Shown: positions 29,901-40,304 of the stretch, piece by piece
Layout of the letters: the number at the start of each line of letters is the position of its first letter
Numbering within the stretch: the stretch's first letter is position 1
Assembly: GCF_900112025.1 (NCBI RefSeq)
Contig: NZ_FOKL01000004.1
Location: forward strand, 73,344-137,343
Origin: Janthinobacterium sp. 344
GTDB lineage: Bacteria; Pseudomonadota; Gammaproteobacteria; Burkholderiales; Burkholderiaceae_D
DNA length: 64,000 bases
Reading direction: 5' to 3'
The notes under the pieces: generated by a model
What the model was told of the DNA's origin: nothing
What the model saw: the letters and a program-made list of their open reading frames with translations, nothing else
Database searches by the model: none
Program-made: the position numbers and the translations under genes

Positions 29901-30779
29901 ATGCCCGAGCACCCTAGTGGCGTCAGAACTGACGTCAAGCCCCACCGGTCACTGTTTGAACGCCTGACCGCACTCATTTCCCCCGAGCCAGAGAACCGTG
30001 CAGAATTGCTCGATGTTCTACACGATGCGCATGAACGCAAGCTGATCGACGCCGACGCCCTGTCGATGATCGAAGGCGTGTTCCAGGTATCGGATCTCTG
30101 CGCGCGCGACATCATGATCCCCCGTTCGCAGATGGATGTCATCGACATCAGCAAGCCGATCGAGGAGTGGATGCCGGAAGTCCTGTCCACCGCCCACTCG
30201 CGTTTCCCCGCGATCGAAGGCGAGCGCGACAAGGTTATCGGCATCCTGCTGGCGAAAGACTTGCTGCGTTATTACGCTGAAGAAACTTTCGACGTGCGCG
30301 ACATGCTGCGCCCCGCCATCTTCATCCCCGAATCGAAACGCCTGAATGTGCTGCTGCGCGATTTCCGCGCCAACCACAATCACATGGCCATCGTCGTCGA
30401 TGAATACAGCGGCGTCGCCGGCCTGATCACCATCGAAGACGTGCTGGAACAGATCGTCGGCGATATCGAGGACGAATACGACTTCGATGAAGCCGAGGAC
30501 AATATCCTCTCGCTCAAGGAAGGCCAGTTCGGCCCCCGCTGGCGCGTCAAGGCGCTGACCGAGATCGAACAGTTCAACGAGGAAGTGGGCAGCCACCTGG
30601 TGGACGACGACGTCGACACCATCGGCGGCCTGGTCTCGAAGTACCTGGGCCGCATGGCGCACAAGGGCGATATCTTCGACCTGGGCAATCTGCGCTTCGA
30701 GGTGCTGCGCGCCGATGCGCGCCAGGTGCACGTGCTGCTCGTCGAGCGCCTGCCCAACGTGCCGGAACTGGAACTCTGA
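29901..30779 (+). CDS. corC: CorC-type CBS-pair protein
   Basis: 292 residues. A CBS pair (about 65-190) opens with VSDLCARDIMIPRSQMDVID and includes VVDEYSGVAGLITIEDVLEQIVGDIEDEYD. A CorC/HlyC C-terminal domain (200-290) carries RVKALTEIEQFNEEVG and TIGGLVSKYLGRMAHKGD. The membrane DUF21 domain of CNNM transporters is absent, as in CorC of Enterobacteria, which is linked to magnesium/cobalt efflux. It stands just before lnt, the common arrangement. Confidence 0.93.
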   Translation: MPEHPSGVRTDVKPHRSLFERLTALISPEPENRAELLDVLHDAHERKLIDADALSMIEGVFQVSDLCARDIMIPRSQMDVIDISKPIEEWMPEVLSTAHSRFPAIEGERDKVIGILLAKDLLRYYAEETFDVRDMLRPAIFIPESKRLNVLLRDFRANHNHMAIVVDEYSGVAGLITIEDVLEQIVGDIEDEYDFDEAEDNILSLKEGQFGPRWRVKALTEIEQFNEEVGSHLVDDDVDTIGGLVSKYLGRMAHKGDIFDLGNLRFEVLRADARQVHVLLVERLPNVPELEL

Positions 30780-30795
30780 CATGCGCGTGCTGTAA

Positions 30796-32385
30796 ATGCG
30801 TTTCAGACGCGCCGACCCCAACGCCCCCGCCAAACCGCCCCGCAGCACGTGGGCGCGCATGCTGACTGCCGCCATCGCCGGCGCCGTCGCGGTGCTGGCG
30901 TTCGCCCCTTTCGGCTACTGGCCCCTGCAAATCCTCAGCCTGGGCGTGCTGTTCTACCAGGTGCTGCGTTCCTCCAGCGTCAAGGGCGGCGCGCTGATCG
31001 GCTGGGCCTATGGCTTTGGCTGGTGCGCGGCCGGCACGCACTGGCTGTACATTTCCATGCACCGCTATGGCGACATGGCCGCGCCGATCGCCGCCATCGC
31101 CGTGGCCCTGCTGGCCCTGTTGATGGCCATTTACGTGGCCCTGGCCATGGGCCTGGCCGCCTGGCTGCGCCAGCGCTGGGTGCTGTCGCTGCCGGCCATG
31201 ACGCTGCTGGTCCTGCCTTCCCTGTGGACCCTGTTCGAATGGACGCGCGGCTGGCTGTTTACGGGTTTCCCGTGGCTGGCCACGGGCTATGCCCACAATG
31301 CCAGCCCGCTGGCCGGCTTCGCGCCCATCGTCGGCGCGTATGGCCTGGGCTGGCTGGCGGCGCTGTCGGCCGGCGCCCTGCTGCTGCTAGTCCACCCCCT
31401 GCACCGCACGCGCTGGTTCGCGCTGGGCGGCGTGATCGCGCTGTACGCGGCCGGCATCGGCTTGCAGTACGTGGCCTGGACGCACCCGGTCGGGCGCCCC
31501 ATCACCGTGCGCCTGTTGCAGGGGAACGTGCCGCAGCAGCAGAAATTCGACCCCGGCTTCGTGCTCGGCGCCCTGCAGATGTACCAGAACGCCATCACCA
31601 GCGCCCCGGCCGACCTGATCGCCACGCCGGAAACGGCCGTCACCGTGCTGCCGCACCAGCTGCCGCCCGGCTATCTGGATAGCCTGGCGGCGTATGCGCA
31701 GCAGACGGGCAGCACCATCCTCGTCGGCATGCCCGTGCTCGACGAACAGCAGCGCTTCTACAATGCGGCGCTGGGAATTGCGCCCAACGCCACGGCGGGC
31801 CCCTACTACCAGTACCGCAAGCAGCACCTGGTGCCGTTCGGCGAATTCGTGCCGCCCGGCCTGCACTGGTTTGTCGCCATGATGGCCATCCCGCTGGGCG
31901 ACATGGGCCGTGGCGCCGCGGTGCAGGCGCCGCTGCAGGTGCGCGACCAGCTGGTGCTGCCGAATATCTGCTACGAAGACCTGTTTGGCGAGGAAATCGC
32001 CGGCCAGCTGGCCAGCGCCCACCGCCATGGCAAACAGTCGGCCTCGGTGCTGCTGAATATCTCGAACCTGGCCTGGTTTGGCGACTCGATCGCCATCCCC
32101 CAGCATCTGCAGATCTCGCAGATGCGCAGCCTGGAAACGGGCCGCCCCATGCTGCGTTCGACGAACACGGGCGCCACGGCCGTCATCGACGGCAAGGGCG
32201 TGGTGCAAAGCCTGCTGCCGCCGGAACAGCAAGCCACGCTGGCGGCCAAGGTGCAGGGCATGGGCGGCATGACGCCATACATTCTGTACGGCAACAAACT
32301 GGTCCTGGCCCTGGCCGCGCTGGCCCTGCTGACGGCCTTCCTGCTGTCGCGCGCCGCCCGCCGTGGCCGCGCCGCGCAGCAATAA
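30796..32385 (+). CDS. lnt: Apolipoprotein N-acyltransferase
   Basis: Adds the third acyl chain to lipoproteins on the periplasmic side of the inner membrane. 529 residues: about six to seven N-terminal membrane helices (20-210), a nitrilase-like domain (225-490) and a last helix (~500-520). The catalytic triad context is visible: Glu in ATPETAVTVLP, Lys in YRKQHLVPFGEFVPPG and Cys in LPNICYEDLFG. A four-codon reading frame at 30,781-30,795 precedes it. A strong hairpin lies between this gene and glyQ. Confidence 0.95.
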   Translation: MRFRRADPNAPAKPPRSTWARMLTAAIAGAVAVLAFAPFGYWPLQILSLGVLFYQVLRSSSVKGGALIGWAYGFGWCAAGTHWLYISMHRYGDMAAPIAAIAVALLALLMAIYVALAMGLAAWLRQRWVLSLPAMTLLVLPSLWTLFEWTRGWLFTGFPWLATGYAHNASPLAGFAPIVGAYGLGWLAALSAGALLLLVHPLHRTRWFALGGVIALYAAGIGLQYVAWTHPVGRPITVRLLQGNVPQQQKFDPGFVLGALQMYQNAITSAPADLIATPETAVTVLPHQLPPGYLDSLAAYAQQTGSTILVGMPVLDEQQRFYNAALGIAPNATAGPYYQYRKQHLVPFGEFVPPGLHWFVAMMAIPLGDMGRGAAVQAPLQVRDQLVLPNICYEDLFGEEIAGQLASAHRHGKQSASVLLNISNLAWFGDSIAIPQHLQISQMRSLETGRPMLRSTNTGATAVIDGKGVVQSLLPPEQQATLAAKVQGMGGMTPYILYGNKLVLALAALALLTAFLLSRAARRGRAAQQ

Positions 32386-32452
32386 GCGGCCGATATTGCC
32401 CGAAGAGTCACAGTGGGCCCGTAAAAACCGCTAAAATTAGCAAAACCCCGGT

Positions 32453-32480
32453 CCGGGCGCGCTCGACGAGCGGCGCCCGG
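32453..32480 (+). terminator. Strong G+C hairpin between lnt and glyQ
   Basis: CCGGGCGC (32,453-32,460) pairs with GCGCCCGG (32,473-32,480), and an inner GCTCG/CGAGC stem leaves a one-base loop and one bulge. No T-run follows. It may terminate the lnt transcript or form part of the glyQ leader. No T-box or other known riboswitch pattern is evident. Confidence 0.55.
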
Positions 32481-32533
32481 GCTTCAAGCAAACCTTAACA
32501 AAGCGCAGCCTGTCCGCGCGGCGAACTCATACG

Positions 32534-33448
32534 ATGCTCACATTTCAACAAATTATCCTGACCTTGCAAACCTATTGGGACAAGCAAGGTTGCGCCCTGC
32601 TCCAGCCTTACGACATGGAAGTCGGCGCCGGCACCTTCCACACCGGCACCTTCCTGCGCGCGATCGGCCCGGAGCCTTGGCGCGCCGCGTATGTGCAGCC
32701 GTCGCGCCGCCCGAAGGATGGCCGCTATGGCGAAAACCCGAACCGCATGCAGCACTACTACCAGTACCAGGTGGTGTTGAAGCCGGCGCCGGAAAACATC
32801 CTCGACCTGTATCTGGGTTCGCTGGCCGCGCTGGGACTGGACCTGAAGCAGAACGACGTGCGCTTCGTCGAGGACGACTGGGAAAGCCCGACCCTGGGCG
32901 CCTGGGGCCTGGGCTGGGAAGTCTGGCTGAACGGCATGGAAGTGACGCAATTTACCTACTTCCAGCAAGTGGGCGGCCTCGATTGCAAGCCCGTGCTGGG
33001 CGAGATCACCTACGGCATCGAACGCCTGGCCATGTATCTGCAAGGCGTGGAAAACGTGTATGACCTGGTGTGGACCGAGTGGGAAGAGAATGGCGTCACA
33101 AAAAAACTGACCTACGGCGACGTCTTCCACCAGAACGAGGTGGAGCAATCGACCTACAACTTCGAACACGCGAATACGGACCTGCTGTTCGAACAGTTCG
33201 GCAACTACGAGGCGGAAGCCAAGCGCCTGATCGAACTGCAGCTGACCCTGCCCGCCTACGAGAAAATCATGAAGGCCTCGCACAGCTTCAACATGCTCGA
33301 TGCGCGCGGCGCCATCTCGGTGACGGAACGCGCCGCCTACATCGGCCGCGTGCGCACCCTGTCGCGCCTGGTGGCGCAAGCGTATTACGACTCGCGCGAG
33401 CGCCTCGGTTTCCCGATGCTGCCCGCCGCAGACCACACCGCCGCCTGA
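32534..33448 (+). CDS. glyQ: Glycine--tRNA ligase alpha subunit
   Basis: 304 residues, normal for the bacterial alpha2beta2 enzyme. It begins [19 protein letters not shown] and contains [39 protein letters not shown] and [22 protein letters not shown], the class II catalytic core. It charges tRNA-Gly together with GlyS, which begins 39 bases downstream. Confidence 0.98.
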   Translation: MLTFQQIILTLQTYWDKQGCALLQPYDMEVGAGTFHTGTFLRAIGPEPWRAAYVQPSRRPKDGRYGENPNRMQHYYQYQVVLKPAPENILDLYLGSLAALGLDLKQNDVRFVEDDWESPTLGAWGLGWEVWLNGMEVTQFTYFQQVGGLDCKPVLGEITYGIERLAMYLQGVENVYDLVWTEWEENGVTKKLTYGDVFHQNEVEQSTYNFEHANTDLLFEQFGNYEAEAKRLIELQLTLPAYEKIMKASHSFNMLDARGAISVTERAAYIGRVRTLSRLVAQAYYDSRERLGFPMLPAADHTAA

Positions 33449-33487
33449 TCGCCTAGCTCATACACCGCCGTACCAGACAAGAACACC

Positions 33488-35590
33488 ATGAACCAAACAC
33501 TGCTCATCGAACTGCTGACCGAAGAACTGCCGCCGAAAGCGCTGGCCAAACTGGGCGCCGCCTTCACGGCCGGCATCGTCAACGGCCTGAAAGCGCGCGA
33601 CTTCCTGGAAGCCGACAGCGTCGCCACCAGCTACGCCTCGCCGCGCCGCCTGGCCGTCTCCATCACCAACGTGCGCGAAGTCTCGCCCGACAAATCGATC
33701 CGCGAAAAAGTCCTGCCCGTCTCCGTGGCGCTGGACGCGAACGGCAACGGCACGCCGCCGCTGGCCAAGAAACTGGCCGCGCTGGGCTTCCCCGAGCTGA
33801 CGGTGGCGGACCTGGAACGCGCCGCCGACGGCAAGGCCGACAGCTTCTTCTACACGTATACGGCGCCGGGCAGCAAACTGGAAACGGGCGCGCAAGCGGC
33901 CTTGACCGAGTCGTGCGCCAAGCTGCCGATTCCAAAGCTGATGAGCTACCAGCGCCCGGACGGCACCACCGTGCAATTCGTGCGCCCGGCCCACAGCCTG
34001 ATCGCCCTGCACGGCATCAATATCCTGCCCCTGACCCTGCTGGGCTTGAGCGCCGGCCGCACCACCCTGGGCCACCGCTTCCTCACCGACGGCGAACCGA
34101 TCACCATCGCGCACGCGGAAAACTATGCGCCGTCGCTGATCCTCAACGCCAGCGTCATCGCCAGCAACGAGGAACGCAAGGAGCGCATCCGCGCCCAGCT
34201 GCTGGACAAGGCCGGGGCCGACCAGGTGCTGATGCCCGAAGCGCTGCTCGACGAAGTGACGGCCCTGGTCGAATGGCCGGTCGTGTATGAATGCCACTTC
34301 GAGGAGGAATTCCTGGCCGTGCCGCAGGAATGCCTGATCCTCACCATGCAGACGAACCAGAAATACTTCGCCCTGACCGACAGCGAAGGCAAGCTGCGCT
34401 CGCGCTTCCTGATCGTCTCGAACATCGAGACGGACACGCCCGAGCACATCATCGGCGGCAACGAGCGCGTCGTGCGCCCGCGCCTGTCCGACGCCAAGTT
34501 CTTCTTCGAGCAAGACAAGAAGAAGACGCTGGCATCGCGCCTGCCGCTGCTGGCCAACGTCGTCTATCACAACAAGCTGGGCACGCAAGCGGCGCGCACA
34601 GAGCGCGTCAAGTCGCTGGCCGGCGCCATCGCCGCCAAGCTGCAATATGACGTCGCCCTGGCCGAACGCGGCGCCCTGCTGGCCAAGGCCGATCTGCTGA
34701 CCGACATGGTGGGTGAATTCCCTGAACTGCAAGGCATCATGGGCACGTATTACGCGCGCCATGACGGCGAAGCGGAAGAAGTGGCGCTGGCCGCCTCCGA
34801 ACATTACCAGCCGCGCTTTGCCGGCGACGCCCTGCCGTCGACCGCCACCGGCACCGCCGTGGCCCTGGCCGACAAGCTCGAAACCCTGGTCGGCATCTGG
34901 GCCATCGGCCTGGCGCCAACGGGTGACAAGGATCCGTTCGCGCTGCGGCGCCACGCCCTGGGCGTGCTGCGCATGCTGCTGGAAAAGCGCCTGCCCCTGT
35001 CGATCCAGGGCTTGCTGGCGGACGCCGCCGCGCAGTTCGCGTCGGTGCCCGGCTTCAAGGACCCGGTCGCGGATGTGACCACCTTCATGCTCGACCGCCT
35101 GCGCGGCATCCTGCGCGAGCGCGGTTTCTCGCCGAATGAAATCGAAGCCGTCGTGGCGCAAAATCCCGACCGCCTGGACGACATCGTGCAGCGCCTGGAA
35201 GCCGTGCAGGCGTTTGCCGCCCTGCCGGAAAGCGCCTCGCTGGCAGCGGCCAACAAGCGCATCACGAACATCCTGAAAAAGAACGAGGAAGCCGTGAGCC
35301 AGGTCGCCGCCGGCGGCGTCAACGTGGCGCTGCTGCAGGACGAGGCGGAGAAAAAACTCGCCGCCGCCGTCTCGCGCGTGCAGCCGGAAGTCGACGCGGC
35401 CTTCGCCAAGGGCGACTTCACCGGCACCCTGCAAACCCTGGCGCAGCTGCGCGACGACGTCGATGGCTTCTTCAACGACGTGATGGTGATGGCCGAGGAT
35501 GTCGCCCTGCGCAACAACCGCCTGGCCTTGCTGTCGTCCCTGCACGGCATGATGAACCGCGTGGCCGACATTTCCAAGCTGGCGGCATAA
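33488..35590 (+). CDS. glyS: Glycine--tRNA ligase beta subunit
   Basis: 700 residues. It starts [15 protein letters not shown], has the conserved [11 protein letters not shown] and GHRF segments, an HD-like part ([28 protein letters not shown]) and a C-terminal anticodon-binding region. It carries tRNA recognition for GlyQ. Its stop overlaps the gmhB start (TAATG), so gmhB is translationally coupled. Confidence 0.97.
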   Translation: MNQTLLIELLTEELPPKALAKLGAAFTAGIVNGLKARDFLEADSVATSYASPRRLAVSITNVREVSPDKSIREKVLPVSVALDANGNGTPPLAKKLAALGFPELTVADLERAADGKADSFFYTYTAPGSKLETGAQAALTESCAKLPIPKLMSYQRPDGTTVQFVRPAHSLIALHGINILPLTLLGLSAGRTTLGHRFLTDGEPITIAHAENYAPSLILNASVIASNEERKERIRAQLLDKAGADQVLMPEALLDEVTALVEWPVVYECHFEEEFLAVPQECLILTMQTNQKYFALTDSEGKLRSRFLIVSNIETDTPEHIIGGNERVVRPRLSDAKFFFEQDKKKTLASRLPLLANVVYHNKLGTQAARTERVKSLAGAIAAKLQYDVALAERGALLAKADLLTDMVGEFPELQGIMGTYYARHDGEAEEVALAASEHYQPRFAGDALPSTATGTAVALADKLETLVGIWAIGLAPTGDKDPFALRRHALGVLRMLLEKRLPLSIQGLLADAAAQFASVPGFKDPVADVTTFMLDRLRGILRERGFSPNEIEAVVAQNPDRLDDIVQRLEAVQAFAALPESASLAAANKRITNILKKNEEAVSQVAAGGVNVALLQDEAEKKLAAAVSRVQPEVDAAFAKGDFTGTLQTLAQLRDDVDGFFNDVMVMAEDVALRNNRLALLSSLHGMMNRVADISKLAA

Positions 35591-36177
35591 TGGGGACTCC
35601 GGCGCTGAAACTGATTATTCTCGACCGCGACGGCGTCATTAATCATGACTCGCCGGACTTCATCAAGTCGCCGGCCGAATGGCTGCCGATCCCCGGTTCG
35701 CTCGAAGCGATCGCCCGCCTGAACCAGGCTGGCTATCGCGTCGTCATCGCCTCGAACCAGTCGGGCATCGCGCGCGAATACTTCGACATGACGGTGTTGA
35801 ACGCGATCCACCAGAAGATGCACACGCTGGCGCAGCAAGTGGGCGCCGATATCGATGCCATCTTCTTTTGCCCGCACGCGGGCGCGGACAATTGCGACTG
35901 CCGCAAGCCGAAACCGGGCATGTTCCATGAAATCTCGCAGCGCTACAACATCAGCCTGAAAGGCGTGCCGACCGTCGGCGATTCGCTGCGCGACCTGCAG
36001 GCAGGCTTCATCAGCGGCTGCGTGCCCTACCTGGTCTTGACGGGCAAGGGCGAAAAAACCAACGAGACGGGTGGCCTGCCGCCCGGCACCCAGGTCTTCC
36101 CCGACCTGGCCGCCGTGGTCAGCCACCTGCTCAAGGCGCCCGCAGTACCGGCGCCCACAGTGGCATTGAGTATTTAA
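35590..36177 (+). CDS. gmhB: D-glycero-beta-D-manno-heptose-1,7-bisphosphate 7-phosphatase
   Basis: 195 residues, HAD family. The nucleophile motif ILDRDGVIN lies near 11. SNQSGIARE follows near 55 and GDSLRDLQAG near 133. The zinc loop ligands in CPHAGADNCDCRKPKPG (near 95) are typical of GmhB rather than histidinol phosphatase. It makes heptose-1-phosphate for the LPS inner core, matching the heptosyltransferase gene waaC at 39,278. Confidence 0.93.
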   Translation: MGTPALKLIILDRDGVINHDSPDFIKSPAEWLPIPGSLEAIARLNQAGYRVVIASNQSGIAREYFDMTVLNAIHQKMHTLAQQVGADIDAIFFCPHAGADNCDCRKPKPGMFHEISQRYNISLKGVPTVGDSLRDLQAGFISGCVPYLVLTGKGEKTNETGGLPPGTQVFPDLAAVVSHLLKAPAVPAPTVALSI

Positions 36178-36193
36178 TCTTCGGAGAACCGCA

Positions 36194-36934
36194 TTGCGTA
36201 ATATTTCCCTGTTCCTGCGATCCCTGCTGTTCATGGTCATCATGATCGTGGCCACCATCGTCTGGGCCTGCGTGTGCTTTTTTGCCGCGCCATTGAGCTA
36301 CAACAAGCGCTATTGGGTCACCTCGCGCTGGAACGTGTTTATCCTGTGGTGTGCCAAGGTCATTTGCGGCATCCGCTATGAAGTCAAGGGCGCCGAGAAC
36401 TTCCCGGATGCGCCGGCCATCGTGCTGTCGAAGCACCAGTCGGCATGGGAAACCATCTTCCTGCTGCCAAGCTTGCCCCGTCCGCTCGTGTATGTGTTCA
36501 AGAAGGAGATCCTGTATATCCCGTTCTTCGGCTGGGCCATGGCGCTGCTGCGCATGATCCCGATCGACCGCAAGCAGGGCAAGCACGCCTTCAAGAGCGT
36601 GGTGGCGCATGGCAAGCGCCGCCTGGCCGACGGCCAATGGATTATCATGTTCCCGGAAGGCACGCGCATTCCCGTGGGCCAGACGGGCAAGTACAAGAGC
36701 GGCGGCACGCGCCTGGCCATCGCCACGGGCGCCGTGGTGGTGCCGATTGCGCATAATTCAGGCGAGTGCTGGCCCAAGCAGTCATTCCTCAAACGCCCGG
36801 GACTGATCACCGTCTCGATCGGCAAACCGATTTCGCCGGAAGGGCACACCCCTGACAGCATGATGCAACAGGTGGAAAATTGGATAGAATCAGAAATGCG
36901 CGTCATTTCGCCTCACGCCTACAACGCTGGCTAG
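36194..36934 (+). CDS. plsC: 1-acyl-sn-glycerol-3-phosphate acyltransferase
   Basis: 246 residues with an N-terminal membrane helix (8-32). The acyltransferase box is SKHQSAWETI, where the usual HxxxxD is HxxxxE, as in many PlsC proteins of this clade. Block III is FPEGTRIP near 155. The start is a TTG at 36,194 behind GGAGAA; no ATG is better placed. It makes phosphatidic acid at the inner membrane. Confidence 0.9.
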   Translation: MRNISLFLRSLLFMVIMIVATIVWACVCFFAAPLSYNKRYWVTSRWNVFILWCAKVICGIRYEVKGAENFPDAPAIVLSKHQSAWETIFLLPSLPRPLVYVFKKEILYIPFFGWAMALLRMIPIDRKQGKHAFKSVVAHGKRRLADGQWIIMFPEGTRIPVGQTGKYKSGGTRLAIATGAVVVPIAHNSGECWPKQSFLKRPGLITVSIGKPISPEGHTPDSMMQQVENWIESEMRVISPHAYNAG

Positions 36935-36978
36935 ACGGCATCAGCGCGGTCATCCAGGAGCCGACCCTGCGCCAGCAG

Positions 36979-37899
36979 ATGAAGACCATCAAGGTCGGCG
37001 ACCAGCAACTGGATTTGTTCGCGCATGACGTCTCGACCAGCACGCCCCCGGCGGTGCGCCCCGCGGCACCGCCAGCGCCGCCCGTGGCGCCACCGGTAGT
37101 GGCGCCCGCGCCGCCCATCGTTCGTCCCGCCCCGCCTCCCCTGCCTTCCCCGCCACGCACCGCCGATGGCCCGCCGCTGCGCCAGCTGCAGCTGGGCGCC
37201 CACCTCGTCGAATTCGCCCTGCGCCGCTCCACGCGCCGCTCGATCGGCTTCATGATCGACGACAACGGCTTGCGCGTGACTGCGCCCAAGCGCGTCACCC
37301 TGGCCGAAATCGACAACGCCATCCGCGCCAAACAAGGCTGGATCCTCTCGAAGCTGCTGGAACGGGGCGAGCGCAAGGTACAGCGCCAGCAACGTCCCCC
37401 CGTGGCCTGGGTCGACGGCGCGACGCTGCCGTATCTGGGTGGCGAGATCACCTTGCGGCTGCACCAGGCGCCGCGCCACCGCGCCAGCTTCCAGCGCGAG
37501 ACGAATGAACTGCACGTCTGGGTTACGCCGGCGGGCACGGAACAGCAGTTGAAGGAAAAAGTGAAAACCTGGTTCCAGCACGAGGCGCGCCAGCTGTTCG
37601 AGACGCGGCTGGACCTGTATGCGGACAAGCTGGGCGTGCGCTACGATTCGCTGTCGCTGTCGTCGGCCGGCACGCGTTGGGGCAGCTGCACCATCGAGCG
37701 CAAGATCCGTCTGAACTGGCGCCTGATCCACTTCGCCCTGCCGCTGGTCGACTACGTGGTGGCGCATGAATTGTCGCACCTGCTGGAAATGAACCACAGC
37801 CCCCGCTTCTGGGCCACCGTGGAATCGATCTATCCCGATTACGACGGCGCCAAGCAGGCGCTCAGAAAACGCTCGCAGGAGCTGCCGGTGTTATTTTAA
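36979..37899 (+). CDS. DUF45/YgjP-type zinc metallopeptidase
   Basis: 306 residues from the ATG at 36,979; a TTG at 36,880 is a possible longer start but overlaps plsC by 55 bases. A long Pro/Ala-rich linker (roughly residues 20-65) precedes the YgjP/SprT-like domain. WGSCTIERKIRLNWRL lies near 232 and the active-site helix HELSHLLEMNHSPRFW (HExxH plus a distal His) near 262. No signal peptide, so it is probably cytosolic. Substrate unknown. Confidence 0.87.
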   Translation: MKTIKVGDQQLDLFAHDVSTSTPPAVRPAAPPAPPVAPPVVAPAPPIVRPAPPPLPSPPRTADGPPLRQLQLGAHLVEFALRRSTRRSIGFMIDDNGLRVTAPKRVTLAEIDNAIRAKQGWILSKLLERGERKVQRQQRPPVAWVDGATLPYLGGEITLRLHQAPRHRASFQRETNELHVWVTPAGTEQQLKEKVKTWFQHEARQLFETRLDLYADKLGVRYDSLSLSSAGTRWGSCTIERKIRLNWRLIHFALPLVDYVVAHELSHLLEMNHSPRFWATVESIYPDYDGAKQALRKRSQELPVLF

Positions 37900-37925
37900 C
37901 GGTACGCCCGCCAAGCGGCGCACAG

Positions 37926-37950
37926 CCGGGGCCAGACCCGTGGGTCTGAC
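37926..37950. repeat. REP-like palindrome
   Basis: A GGCCAGACCCGTGGGTCTGA core with GACCC/GGGTC arms, between the convergent peptidase and waaA genes. It resembles the GGGGTCAGACCC-type extragenic palindromes common in this bacterial group, and a related element is at 51,045-51,110. Confidence 0.55.
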
Positions 37951-37957
37951 TCCGGAA

Positions 37958-39259
37958 TTAAACCAACAATAAAGGTTGAATCGCCGCGATGGTGCGCGGC
38001 GTGGCGCCCCGGTGCTGGTTGGCGAACGCCAGCGCCTTTTGTCCCATCGACGCCAGCTGCGCGGCATCCTGCAGCAGCGCCGACGCCTGCGCCATCAGCG
38101 CGTCGGCATCGGCCACCAGCGCGGCGCCGCCGGCGGCGATCGCCTGCTGCGTCACCAGCGCAAAATTGAAGGTGTGCGGGCCGATCAGCACGGGTTTGCC
38201 CAAGGCCGCCGGTTCGATCAGGTTTTGTCCGCCCAGCGGCAGCAGGCTGCCGCCGACAAAGGCGCAATCGCAGGCCGCGTAGTACGCAAACATCTCGCCC
38301 ATCGAGTCTCCCAGCAGCACTTGCGTGCCCGGCGCCACGACGCCATCCTGGCCCAGGCCTGACCTGCGCTGCACGGCCAGGCCCTGCGCCACGATCAGTT
38401 TTTCCACCTCGTCGAAGCGCTGCGGATGGCGCGGCACGATCAGCAGCAGCGCATTCAGCGGCAAGCTCGCGGCCAGGCTGGCGCGCAGCCAGGCGTCCAG
38501 GATCAATGGTTCTTCGCCTTCGCGCGTGCTGGCGCACAGCAGCACGGGCCGCGCGTGGGTCGATGCATCGATCGCAGCGCGCAGCCAGGCGCCCGTCGCC
38601 AGCGCCGCCTCGGGCACGACGACGTCGAACTTGATGCTGCCCGTGACGACCACGTCCCGCACGCCCAGCTGGCGCACGCGCTCGGCGTCGTCCTGCGTCT
38701 GCGCCGCCACCAGGGTGATGCCGCGCGCCGCATCGGCGATCAGCTTGCCCAGGCGCTGCGCCTTGCCCAGCGAACGCTGCGACAGGCGCGCATTGGCCAG
38801 CACCACGGGCACTTTGTAGCGATTGCATTGATGGATCAGGTTCGGCCACACTTCGGTCTCCATCAGGATGCAGATGCGCGGCGCGAAATGGCGGATGAAA
38901 CGCGCCGGCATGGCGCCCGTGTCGTAGGGCAGATAGCATTGCACCAGGCGCGCGCCGTGCTTGGCGAACAGCGCCTTGCCCGTGGCGCGTCCCGTCGGCG
39001 TCATGTGCGTGAGGACGATGCGGCAATCGGGCCATTGCGCCAGCAGCGCATCGATCAGCGGCTCGGCCGCGCGCGTCTCGCCGACGGAGACGGCGTGCAG
39101 CCACAGCGTCGGCATCAGGGACTTGGACTGGCGGCCGTAGCAGCCCAGGCGCTCGGCCCAATGCTGGCGGTAGCCAGGTTCCTGGCGGCCGCGCAGCCAC
39201 AGCCGCGCCAGCACCAGGGGCAAGGCCAGCCACCAGGCGAGGGTATAAAGAAGTCGCAT
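37958..39259 (-). CDS. waaA: 3-deoxy-D-manno-octulosonic acid transferase
   Basis: Adds Kdo to lipid A at the inner membrane. 433 residues. It begins with a membrane anchor (MRLLYTLAWWLALPLVLARLW). The GT30 front motif WLHAVSVGETRAAEPLI lies near 53, the GT-B C-terminal domain carries LLCASTREGEE, and GGSLLPLGGQNLIEPAALGKPV lies near 345. It starts 18 bases after the waaC stop on the same strand. Confidence 0.94.
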   Translation of the reverse strand: MRLLYTLAWWLALPLVLARLWLRGRQEPGYRQHWAERLGCYGRQSKSLMPTLWLHAVSVGETRAAEPLIDALLAQWPDCRIVLTHMTPTGRATGKALFAKHGARLVQCYLPYDTGAMPARFIRHFAPRICILMETEVWPNLIHQCNRYKVPVVLANARLSQRSLGKAQRLGKLIADAARGITLVAAQTQDDAERVRQLGVRDVVVTGSIKFDVVVPEAALATGAWLRAAIDASTHARPVLLCASTREGEEPLILDAWLRASLAASLPLNALLLIVPRHPQRFDEVEKLIVAQGLAVQRRSGLGQDGVVAPGTQVLLGDSMGEMFAYYAACDCAFVGGSLLPLGGQNLIEPAALGKPVLIGPHTFNFALVTQQAIAAGGAALVADADALMAQASALLQDAAQLASMGQKALAFANQHRGATPRTIAAIQPLLLV

Positions 39260-39277
39260 GATTATTGAATGTTGAGG

Positions 39278-40300
39278 TCAGGCGGGGGGATAGGCGGCCA
39301 GCAGGCGCTGCGCCGCGGCCAGCACTTCCGGCACGCCGGGCGGCGCACCCTTGTCGCCCAGGTTGATGATTTTCGGCGACCAGTTGCCCTCCGTTTTCCA
39401 CAGCGGCGAATCGGCGTAGATCTCCACCGTCGGCCGCACGAAGGCGGCGGCGATATGCGTCAGCCCCGTATCGACGCCGACCACCAGCGCCGCGTGGCGC
39501 GCCAGCAGGGTGGCGTCGCTCATCGACAATTGTGGCAGCACGCGCGCATTCGGCAAGCCGGCCGCCAGCACTTCGGCTTCCGCCTTTTCCTTGGGCGAGC
39601 CCCAGGGCAGCAGAATCGGCATGGGCGCGAGCGCCTGGCCCAGGGCGATCCAGTTTTCCGGCGCCCACTTCTTGGCGTCGCGCGCGGTGCCGTGGAAATA
39701 CACGCAATACGGCGCCTCGCCCATCCAGTCCGGGCGCGGCTCGCTGCCTGAGACCTCGGGCAAGCCGAAATCGGCCGGCGTATCGACCGTGTAGCCCAAT
39801 GCAGCGGCGGCCACCAGTCGTCCACGCGCTACCGCATGCGTGCGCGGGTCGAGGGGAATGCTTTTCGTGTGAAACAGGCGCGAGATGCCTTCATAGCCCG
39901 AGCCTTCGCTGCCGTTTGCCAGGCCGACCTTCTGCCCGCCGGGCGCCAGGCGCGCGGCGCCCATGATGATGCCCGTCTTGAGCAAGCCCTGGGTATCGAA
40001 GACATAATCGTAGCGCGTCTGGCGCAGGCTGCGGAAGAAGGCGGCGATTTCAGCGCGCGTCTCCTTCCTGCCCAGGCTCTTGCGCCAGCGCCGCAGCGCG
40101 AAGGGGAAAATGGTATGCACGCGCGGGTTCAGGCGCACCAGGCTGGTGTAGCCTTCCTCGACCACCCAGTCGATGCTGGCGTTCGGATAATGGCGGGCGA
40201 TGTCCGCCACCATCGGCAGGTTATGCAGCACGTCGCCCAGCGACGACACCCGCACCAGCAGGATTTTCAGAGACGCCTGCGCGCCCGCTTGACCGGCCAT
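39278..40300 (-). CDS. waaC: Lipopolysaccharide heptosyltransferase I
   Basis: 340 residues, GT9 family. ILLVRVSSLGDVLHNLPMVADI at the front is the hallmark of heptosyltransferases, with IDWVVEEGY and the later VGVDTGLTHIAAAFVRPTVEIYADSP. It transfers the first heptose to Kdo. It lies four bases after the phosphomannomutase start-proximal gene in one transcript (pgm/manB-waaC-waaA). Confidence 0.94.
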   Translation of the reverse strand: MAGQAGAQASLKILLVRVSSLGDVLHNLPMVADIARHYPNASIDWVVEEGYTSLVRLNPRVHTIFPFALRRWRKSLGRKETRAEIAAFFRSLRQTRYDYVFDTQGLLKTGIIMGAARLAPGGQKVGLANGSEGSGYEGISRLFHTKSIPLDPRTHAVARGRLVAAAALGYTVDTPADFGLPEVSGSEPRPDWMGEAPYCVYFHGTARDAKKWAPENWIALGQALAPMPILLPWGSPKEKAEAEVLAAGLPNARVLPQLSMSDATLLARHAALVVGVDTGLTHIAAAFVRPTVEIYADSPLWKTEGNWSPKIINLGDKGAPPGVPEVLAAAQRLLAAYPPA

Positions 40301-40304
40301 GCTG

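Noticed and set aside
33458-35545. 695-codon minus-strand frame opposite glyS
   Set aside because: Shadow of glyS, rich in Gln/Arg/His as expected for antisense of a G+C-rich gene.
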